From NCBI RefSeq assembly GCF_013911965.1, contig NZ_JACESE010000007.1:141977-205976 (forward strand): 64,000 nt of DNA, given 5' to 3'. A program made the translations under genes and the position numbers. Below are positions 58,420 through 64,000 of this stretch, in pieces. The notes beneath the pieces were generated by a model that saw only the letters and a program-made list of their open reading frames with translations, was not told the origin of the DNA and did not search any database. Position 1 is the stretch's first letter. Each line of letters begins with the position of its first letter. This DNA comes from Phenylobacterium sp. (GTDB lineage: Bacteria; Pseudomonadota; Alphaproteobacteria; Caulobacterales; Caulobacteraceae).

Positions 58420-59793
58420 TCAGTGGTGGCGGCGCAGGAACTCGATGAAGGCCGCGCCGTCGGTGACGAGCAGCCACAGGCCGCCGGCGAAGATCAGGAC
58501 GGCGACCGCCTTCAGCCCGATGTCGAGGGCCTCGAGCGCCGGCGGCCGCCGTTCGGCGCCGACGGCGAGCATGGCGAGGTCGCCGAGGCCGAACAGAACG
58601 CCGGCGGCGCCGCCCACGATGGCGAAGAGGAAGAACCCCATGGCCCAGGGGCGGCGCGCGTGCGCGCGGTCCTGGAACTGCGGCTCGGTCGGAGCCTGGA
58701 AGGCGATCTCGTAAGCGGGGGCGTCGGCCAGGGGCGCGCCGGCGCCGGGACCCGGGGCGATCCGCAGCCGGTAGCCGGCGCCTGCGATCCAGGGCCTCTC
58801 CGCCTCGATCTGGAAGGCCAGATCGACGTCGTGTCCGGGGATGTCGATATAGGGCCAGATCCGGACCGGCGCCGGCCCGGCCGGGCCGGTCAGCGTCACC
58901 ATGTCGGGCGTGAGGTCGCGGACGTCGAACCGCTGCGCCGTCACCACCGTGATCCGGCCGTAGCCGTCGAGGGCCTCGGCGCTGGGCAGACGGCCGCCGT
59001 CGGCAGGGATGCTGAAGACGAAGAAGGGCGCGGGTCGACCATGGGCCTGCGCCCAGATCGCCTCCCAGCCGGCCGCCACCGCCCGGGCGTTGGACTCGTA
59101 GCCGCCGGGGGCCTTGGCGAGATTGGCCGCACCCCACGGCCAGGCGCGCCGTGAATAGCCCGCCGAAAGGAAGGAGAGCAGCTTCAGCTGCCGCTCCAGG
59201 TCGGCGCTTCGCCCCATGGTGTCGCGCATGACCTCGGCGAGGTTGTCGGCGTTCAGCCGCGTCTCGCCGAAATAGGCCGAACGCTCATAGATCCGTGCGA
59301 AGTCGGCGTCGGGCACGAAGGGACGGTAGGTCCAGCGCAGCAGGCCCTCGCCGGCGATGCCCAGCATCGCGTTTTCCATGTCGTCGCGGTCCGGCTCCCC
59401 GACCGCCTTGGCGTGCTTCTTCAGCGTGGCGTCGAGGACGCGGTCCTCCACCACGTGGGCGTAGGCGCCGAGATAGTGGGCGAAGAGCTCGTCGTGGTTC
59501 GGCTGGGCCTGCGTCTGCGGCCGCTGCAGATCGCTCCAGGCGGCGTCGAGATAATGGGCGTGCAGGGCTTCGCCGTGCGGCTTCAGCCCATGGCCCCAGT
59601 CGGGGAAGGCGACGCCCGACTGCACGGCGTCGCGGTGCGTCTGCAGGAAGCGACGGAGCTCCGGCGTCTGGACCTGCTCGACGGCCAGATCGGTGATGTG
59701 GCCGTGGGTGACGCCGTCCCAGGCGCAGGCCGGCGCCGCTGGAAGCAGGGCGAGGGCGGCGCAGAGGCCGGCGGCGATCCTGGAGAGCTTCAT
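58420..59793 (-). CDS. Zinc-dependent phospholipase C-like exported enzyme with C-terminal membrane anchor
   Basis: A 457-residue protein. The signal peptide ends ...PAACA-like (PACA/W25), leaving Trp as the first mature residue; in Bacillus cereus phospholipase C the N-terminal Trp is a zinc ligand. Further His/Asp candidates: DGVTHGHI (H30), FPDWGHG, HAHYLD, FAHYLGAYAHVVEDRVLD, consistent with the Zn_dep_PLPC family. Two C-terminal helices (MGFFLFAIVGGAAGVLFGLG; AVAVLIFAGGLWLLV) suggest anchoring. ATG overlaps the upstream small gene's stop (ATGA), and the TonB receptor gene lies before that. Confidence 0.8.
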   Translation of the reverse strand: MKLSRIAAGLCAALALLPAAPACAWDGVTHGHITDLAVEQVQTPELRRFLQTHRDAVQSGVAFPDWGHGLKPHGEALHAHYLDAAWSDLQRPQTQAQPNHDELFAHYLGAYAHVVEDRVLDATLKKHAKAVGEPDRDDMENAMLGIAGEGLLRWTYRPFVPDADFARIYERSAYFGETRLNADNLAEVMRDTMGRSADLERQLKLLSFLSAGYSRRAWPWGAANLAKAPGGYESNARAVAAGWEAIWAQAHGRPAPFFVFSIPADGGRLPSAEALDGYGRITVVTAQRFDVRDLTPDMVTLTGPAGPAPVRIWPYIDIPGHDVDLAFQIEAERPWIAGAGYRLRIAPGPGAGAPLADAPAYEIAFQAPTEPQFQDRAHARRPWAMGFFLFAIVGGAAGVLFGLGDLAMLAVGAERRPPALEALDIGLKAVAVLIFAGGLWLLVTDGAAFIEFLRRHH

Positions 59794-59984
59794 CCGGTCA
59801 CCGCATGGAAGAGGCCGACGAAGCCGGAGGCGGCCGCGAGCATGACGAAGCCGGCTGCCGAAACGGCCGCGCCCAGTCGTCCCCGCCGCACGTTCGGCCG
59901 CCGCCGCAGGAGGACCAGGCAACCGCTCGCCGCGGCCAGGAAGGCGGCGGCGAGCAGCAGCGGCTGGAGCACGTAGGGGTCCAA
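59790..59984 (-). CDS. 64-residue membrane protein between TonB receptor and PLC-like gene
   Basis: Two hydrophobic segments (LLLAAAFLAAASGCLVLL and LGAAVSAAGFVMLAAASGFVGL) joined by an Arg-rich loop (RRRPNVRRGR). The start is TTG at 59984, 9 bases after the receptor stop, and the stop overlaps the PLC-like start. No known family recognised; tight coupling on both sides supports it being real. Confidence 0.65.
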   Translation of the reverse strand: MDPYVLQPLLLAAAFLAAASGCLVLLRRRPNVRRGRLGAAVSAAGFVMLAAASGFVGLFHAVTG

Positions 59985-59993
59985 GGTCCCGTC

Positions 59994-62426
59994 CTAGTAG
60001 CGCGCTTCGAGGGAGACGCCGAACACCCGCGGTTCGCCCAGCAGCGGCCGGGCGGCGTTGGCGTCCTTCACGTAGTCCACGTCGAAGAGATTGCGCACGA
60101 AGACAGCGCCCGTGACCCGGCCGAAGTCGTAGCCCGCCTTCACGTTCACCAGGGTGCGGGCCTCGTTCTTCCGCGTATTGCCCGTGTCGGCGAAACTCGT
60201 GCTCTGGTAGTTGGCGTTGGCGCTGGCGAAGAAGCCGTCCTCGCCCTGCCAGGCGCCGCCCAGCACGGCGGTCCATTCCGGCGCATAGGCGAAGCTGTTG
60301 CCCTCCAGGCCGTCCAGCCGGGTGGGGTCGACGGTGATGCCGAGCGCCGCGGCGGCCTCCGGCACGGTGACGTCGAACTCGGTGAACTCGGTGTGGCTGT
60401 AGCCCAGGCCGCCATAGAGCTTCAGGTTCCGGCTCACATCGAAGTCGCCCTGCAGTTCGAAACCGTAGAGCTCCGCCTGGCCGGCGTTTGCACCGATGCT
60501 GTCGGTCTCCTGGTCGGAGAGGTCGATGGTGACCTGCAGGTCCTTCCAGTCGACATAGTAGAGATTGGCGTTGAAGCGGGCGCGCTTGTCGAACAGCTCC
60601 GAGCGCAGGAAGAGCTCGTAGTTCCACGTGTATTCCGGCTTCAGCGGGGTCACCAGCTGGCGCACGACGTTCACGCTGACCCCGCCGGCGCGATAGGCGC
60701 GCTGGGCGACGGCGCCGACCGAGACGTCCTCGGTCAGGTCGTAGCGGACGGAGGCCTTGGGCAGCCAGGCGTGGAAGGTCTGCGTGGCCTCTCTCTCGGC
60801 CTCGGCGAAGGGGTCGAGGGCGGCGTTGATGCCCGCCGCGAGCGCCGCAAGCTGCGGGCTGATCGGGGCGAGCTGGGCCGGATTGGCCAAGCCCAACACC
60901 AGGCCGGAATTGGTGATCCGCGAGGTGTTCTCCTCGTGGTCGTAGCGCAGGCCGAAGGCCAGGGTCAGGCGCTCGGTGGCCTCGAACTCGCCCTCGCCAT
61001 AGGCGGCGTAGTTGGTCACGCTGACCGGCTGGGCGTTGAAGGTGTAGAGCGGCGCATCGTTGGAATAGAAGCTGGCCAGCAGGTTCGCCGTGGCGCCGGT
61101 CAGGCCGAAGCCGGCGGCCGTCTGAACCACCAGCGGACGGACATTGCGGAAGACGAGGAAGGTGAAGTTGTCCTCCGACTCGTGCTCGCGGGTGAAGTAG
61201 AGGCCGCCCAGCGCCTTCAGCCGGCCGCCGGCGTCGTACTTCAGGCGCAGCTCCTGGCTGAAGATCTCGACCGTCTCCTCCTGCAGCTCGACAGGATCGA
61301 CAGGAAGGGTTCCGTCGCCCAGATAGCCGAAATCGCCGATGCCGTAGGGGTTCTGCAGCGTCACCGGCTGGGCGTAGCCGTAGGCGAAGACGCCGCCGTC
61401 GCCGTCGCGCTGCTTGTAGTTCTCCGAGTGCTGGCCGGCCGTCTCGGAAATGAGGGTGAGGGCCGGATTGAGGCGCCACTCCGCCGTCAGGGCGCCGGCC
61501 CACGTCTCGGTCGTATCGAACTCCGGCACGTTGACGAAGCTCAGGCGGCGCTCGGCGCCGTCCTGCCCGGCGACCCCCGCCTCGAAGCCGGGGCCCTTCT
61601 GCCCCGCGTCGAGATAGCCGTTCGCGCCCAGGATGCGAGTGTCGGACGGCGCATCGCGGCGGTCGATGTCGGCATAGTTGACCGCCAGGCGGACGGTCAG
61701 GTCGTCGGTCGGCTCGAACAGCAGCTTGCCGCGAACCTGGAGGTCGTCGGCATAGTCCACCTTGTCGGTCCCAAGGACCGGGTTCTCGAGGAAGCCGTCA
61801 CTGAGGCGCCGTTCGGCCGAGAGCCGGAAGGCGAGCGTGTCGGCGATCAGGGGACCGCCGAGCGCGACCGCATAGTCCTGGCCGCCGCCATCCGATGCGA
61901 TCACCCGGCCCTTGGCCTGCCAGTCATAGCTGGGGTCGACGGACTTGATGTAGATGGCGCCGGCCAGGGCGTTGCGCCCCTGCAGGGTCGATTGGGCGCC
62001 GCGCAGCACCTCGATCGACTGGACGTCCCACAGCAGGTCCGGGCCGAAGCGGGTCGACTTGTCGCTCATCCGGACATTGTCGACATAGAGGGTGCCGAGG
62101 GCGCCGAAGCCCGCGCCGGTGATGTTGTCGAAGGCCACGCCGCGGATGGCGAACCGTCCGTTCGCCCCGGCGGTGTTCACGTTCACCAGCCGCTCGAACA
62201 CGTCGCGGCCGGAGATCATGGAGGAGGTTTCGATATCCTCGGCGGAGACGTAGCCGACGCTGGTCGCCGTCTCCTGCATGTTCCGGCCGAACTTCTCTCC
62301 GGTGACGATGATCTCGTCCACCTGCGTGGTCGCCGCGGCCTCCTGGGCTGCGGCGCCGGTGGACAGGCCCGCGCAAAGGGCGGCCACGGACGCGCACGCC
62401 GCCAGCTTCAGCTTCATCTCCAACAT
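59994..62426 (-). CDS. TonB-dependent outer-membrane receptor
   Basis: An 810-residue receptor. Signal peptide to ...GAAAQ, TonB box QVDEIIVTGEKFGRN, plug with VQSIEVLRGAQSTLQGRNALAGAIYIK, and a barrel ending FGVSLEARY. It begins the operon with a small membrane protein and a phospholipase C-like enzyme, so the ligand might be released from a phospholipid or phosphoester; siderophore uptake is equally possible. ATG at 62426 or 62417. The TetR gene upstream on the same strand may regulate it. Confidence 0.93.
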   Translation of the reverse strand: MLEMKLKLAACASVAALCAGLSTGAAAQEAAATTQVDEIIVTGEKFGRNMQETATSVGYVSAEDIETSSMISGRDVFERLVNVNTAGANGRFAIRGVAFDNITGAGFGALGTLYVDNVRMSDKSTRFGPDLLWDVQSIEVLRGAQSTLQGRNALAGAIYIKSVDPSYDWQAKGRVIASDGGGQDYAVALGGPLIADTLAFRLSAERRLSDGFLENPVLGTDKVDYADDLQVRGKLLFEPTDDLTVRLAVNYADIDRRDAPSDTRILGANGYLDAGQKGPGFEAGVAGQDGAERRLSFVNVPEFDTTETWAGALTAEWRLNPALTLISETAGQHSENYKQRDGDGGVFAYGYAQPVTLQNPYGIGDFGYLGDGTLPVDPVELQEETVEIFSQELRLKYDAGGRLKALGGLYFTREHESEDNFTFLVFRNVRPLVVQTAAGFGLTGATANLLASFYSNDAPLYTFNAQPVSVTNYAAYGEGEFEATERLTLAFGLRYDHEENTSRITNSGLVLGLANPAQLAPISPQLAALAAGINAALDPFAEAEREATQTFHAWLPKASVRYDLTEDVSVGAVAQRAYRAGGVSVNVVRQLVTPLKPEYTWNYELFLRSELFDKRARFNANLYYVDWKDLQVTIDLSDQETDSIGANAGQAELYGFELQGDFDVSRNLKLYGGLGYSHTEFTEFDVTVPEAAAALGITVDPTRLDGLEGNSFAYAPEWTAVLGGAWQGEDGFFASANANYQSTSFADTGNTRKNEARTLVNVKAGYDFGRVTGAVFVRNLFDVDYVKDANAARPLLGEPRVFGVSLEARY

Positions 62427-62438
62427 CCCCGATCTGAG

Positions 62439-62512
62439 GTCCGCATGCGAGCGGACTGGCGCGCGCCCTGGCGTCGCGCCGGCCTATCCCCGACGACGGA
62501 AAAATCCGTCAG
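62439..62512. promoter_or_regulatory. Inverted repeats upstream of TonB receptor
   Basis: GTCCGC-N6-GCGGAC (62439-62456) lies 12 bp before the receptor start, and GACGGA-AAAA-TCCGTC (62495-62510) further up. Just after the latter is GTCAGTC (62508-62514), also found inside the palindrome before the TetR gene. Candidate TetR-controlled promoter; weak evidence. Confidence 0.4.
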
Positions 62513-62580
62513 TCGCTGTCATAATCGGCGGAAGTGACGTTCGTCTGACGGTTCGGTGAAGGGACGGCGGCTTGGCGGAC

Positions 62581-63264
62581 TCAGCGCGGCGGAACGCGTC
62601 GAAAGGCGGCGACGGCGGTGTCCGCATAGGCCTGGGCGGCCAGGATCGTGGGCTCCACGTTCGCCCAGCCGATCTCCGCATAGAGGCGCAGTTCGCCGGG
62701 GAGTTCGCCCCGCAGCCACTCCCGGAACATCGGCCGGATGGTCCCGAAGAGCACCGAGGCGACGATGCGCGACTCGAGCGTCGGCCGCCCTTGCCGCGCG
62801 AAATAGGCCTCGGCTCCGTCGAGGGCGAAGGCGGTCAGCTCGTCGATGCGCATCTGGTGGCCGCGTTCGATGGCCTGCAGCTGATCGGAGCCCTGGATGA
62901 TGGCGTAGACCTGCGAAACCGAAGCGCGGTTCGCCTCATAGAAGCCGGTCAGAGACTGGAAGGCGGAGCGCACCGCATCATAGGGCCTCGGCCAGATGGA
63001 CATGGCCTCGTTCAGGAAGGCCTCGTAGCGGTCCACATAGTCGTAGCGCCGCGCGTAAAGGATCAGCTCCTTGCGGGGGAAGTAGCGGAACAGGGTGCGC
63101 TGGGTGACGCCGGCCGCCCGGGCGATCTGCTCGGTGGTCACGGCGTCGTAGCCGCAGGCCTGGAAGAGCGGCAGCGCAGCGTCGACGATCGCTTCAGCCG
63201 TCCGCTGCTTGGCCAGGGCGCGGACGCCCAGGGGCTCGATGGAAGGATTCGGAGCGGAAGGCAT
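62581..63264 (-). CDS. TetR family transcriptional regulator
   Basis: A 227-residue repressor-type protein. HTH at about residues 20-65 (RTAEAIVDAALPLFQACGYD ... TTEQIARAAGVTQRTLFRYFPRKEL), then an all-helical ligand domain. It lies 154 bases upstream of the TonB receptor on the same strand, and a 15-bp palindrome lies before its start, consistent with autoregulation. Ligand unknown. Confidence 0.92.
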   Translation of the reverse strand: MPSAPNPSIEPLGVRALAKQRTAEAIVDAALPLFQACGYDAVTTEQIARAAGVTQRTLFRYFPRKELILYARRYDYVDRYEAFLNEAMSIWPRPYDAVRSAFQSLTGFYEANRASVSQVYAIIQGSDQLQAIERGHQMRIDELTAFALDGAEAYFARQGRPTLESRIVASVLFGTIRPMFREWLRGELPGELRLYAEIGWANVEPTILAAQAYADTAVAAFRRVPPR

Positions 63265-63282
63265 GGCGGGATGCGGAACAAC

Positions 63283-63297
63283 TGTCAGTCAGTGACA
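63283..63297. promoter_or_regulatory. TGTCA-N5-TGACA palindrome, candidate TetR operator
   Basis: TGTCAGTCAGTGACA sits 19 bp upstream of the TetR start codon. Perfect 5-bp arms around GTCAG, the size and symmetry typical of TetR operators. It is also within reach of the divergent glutathione peroxidase promoter. Confidence 0.6.
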
Positions 63298-63406
63298 AGA
63301 TATAGCTGGCGGGCCGCCGGGCCAAGCGCCCGGCGCCGCGGTCGGATTCGGCGTCCCGAGGGGCGCAGGCTTGGGCTAGACTGGACCTGAACCGAGGGAG
63401 CGCGCC

Positions 63407-63883
63407 ATGACCAACGCCTACGACTATTCTTTTCAGTCCATCGAGGGCGGCGAACTGCCGCTGGCGACCTTCAAGGACAAGGTCGTGCTGGTGGTGAATA
63501 CGGCCTCGAAATGCGGCCTGACCCCGCAGTACGAGGGGCTGGAGAAGCTCTACTCCGATTACCGCGACCAGGGGCTCGTGGTGCTCGGCGTACCCTGCAA
63601 CCAGTTCATGGGGCAGGAGCCCGGGACCGAGGCCGAGATCAAGGACTTCTGCGAGACGCGCTTCTCCGTCGATTTTCCGCTGACGGCCAAGACCGACGTG
63701 AAGGGCGAGGGCGCCCACCCCTTCTATAAGTGGGCCAAGGCGGAACTCGGCGAGGCGGCCGATCCGGCCTGGAACTTCCACAAGATCCTGGTGGGCAAGG
63801 ACGGCGCCCTCATCGGCGCCTTCGGCCCCCGGACCGAACCGCAGGATCCGGAGGTGGTTTCGGCGGTGAAGGCTGCGCTCTAG
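63407..63883 (+). CDS. Glutathione peroxidase family protein
   Basis: A 158-residue thiol peroxidase reducing peroxides with glutathione or thioredoxin. NTASKCGLTPQY carries the peroxidatic Cys, VLGVPCNQFMGQEPG the Gln, and DPAWNFHKILV the Trp/Asn of the tetrad. Non-selenium form. ATG at 63407 after GAGGGAG. Its stop codon (in CTAG, 63880-63883 region) is directly followed by what looks like the left end of an insertion sequence. Confidence 0.93.
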   Translation: MTNAYDYSFQSIEGGELPLATFKDKVVLVVNTASKCGLTPQYEGLEKLYSDYRDQGLVVLGVPCNQFMGQEPGTEAEIKDFCETRFSVDFPLTAKTDVKGEGAHPFYKWAKAELGEAADPAWNFHKILVGKDGALIGAFGPRTEPQDPEVVSAVKAAL

Positions 63884-63884
63884 G

Positions 63885-64000
63885 TTCTGAACCCATAAAG
63901 CTTGCTGGTTGAGGGCGACGCTGATTCAAGGCTTCCGAAAGGAGCTTGAGATGGCGCGCTACGACCTGAGTGAAGCGGAGTGGCGGCTGATTGAGCCGCT
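63885..64000 (+). mobile_element. Left end of an IS5-like insertion sequence, cut by window edge
   Basis: Just after the glutathione peroxidase stop begins a stretch that differs from the surroundings, leading within about 65 bases to a transposase start. The preceding CTAG could be the target site, as IS5-type elements often use YTAR or TNA sites. The exact end and terminal repeat cannot be fixed without the right end. Confidence 0.6.
63951..64000 (+). CDS. IS5-family transposase, N-terminal fragment (edge)
   Basis: Only 16 residues are in the window: MARYDLSEAEWRLIEP, the typical opening of IS5-group transposases (DUF4096-type N-terminus). ATG at 63951 is preceded by AAAGGAG (63937-63943). 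The catalytic DDE residues lie beyond the edge. Confidence 0.8.
   Translation, partial: MARYDLSEAEWRLIEP

Noticed and set aside
58420-61503. Long minus-strand frame extending the PLC-like gene to 1027 codons
   Set aside because: The extension overlaps the TonB receptor in another frame and is Arg/Gly-rich; the signal peptide fixes the start at 59793.

Overview
The window reads as a chromosomal segment of a very GC-rich alphaproteobacterium. Three TonB-dependent receptors, many exported peptidases, short intergenic gaps, frequent GTG/TTG starts and start/stop overlaps suggest Caulobacterales (a Phenylobacterium- or Caulobacter-like organism). This placement is inferred from gene content and composition; no rRNA is present.

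Layout. 1-12.5 kb: a TonB receptor with an S9 peptidase cut by the left edge, small membrane and YdcH-like proteins, LysR and LytTR regulators, an acyltransferase-3, an exported HExxH peptidase, and a second LysR beside a Tat-exported nitroreductase-like protein. 12.5-19.2 kb: a tightly overlapping minus-strand operon for phenylalanine/tyrosine breakdown (phhA, aminotransferase, hppD, hmgA, fahA, Rieske protein) with a divergent Lrp-type gene. 19.2-39.8 kb: a large peptide/amino-acid locus with a Tat-exported class V PLP enzyme, four S10 carboxypeptidase-like proteins, an Lrp regulator, a class I/II PLP enzyme, a 986-residue TonB receptor, two ornithine-cyclodeaminase/mu-crystallin proteins, three amidohydrolases (one without metal ligands) and an APC permease. 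39.9-46 kb: a split membrane/PQQ dehydrogenase, an RTX metalloprotease and an alpha/beta hydrolase. 46-56 kb: tRNA-Val and housekeeping genes (gph, glmU, rpiA, gor, class II DAHP synthase) with an O-antigen-ligase-like protein, a PAF-acetylhydrolase-like protein and a MATE transporter. 56-64 kb: an uncharacterised protein, a CusF-like lipoprotein, a Gfo/Idh/MocA oxidoreductase, a TonB receptor/small membrane protein/zinc phospholipase C-like operon with a TetR gene, glutathione peroxidase, and the left end of an IS5-like element at the right edge.

The most interesting signal is a perfect palindrome, GCAT-N5-ATGC, which I found by eye seven times. All copies lie in promoter regions or at the very end of the preceding gene: before the HExxH peptidase (8547), before the Tat PLP enzyme/S10 pair (22096), twice between the Lrp gene and the PLP enzyme (22663, 22731), before the large TonB receptor (23956), and twice between the divergent S10 genes (34819, 34851). 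Rough composition arithmetic gives about 0.5 chance occurrences in 64 kb. Two sets of sites are spaced 31-32 bp apart, about three helical turns. The simplest reading is one Lrp-family regulator (22153-22635) controlling a scattered uptake and degradation system: the receptor imports peptides, S10 and HExxH peptidases and amidohydrolases trim them outside the cytoplasm, a Tat-exported PLP enzyme modifies them, and the permease and cytoplasmic PLP/imine-reductase enzymes process the released amino acids. The substrate cannot be read from the sequence.
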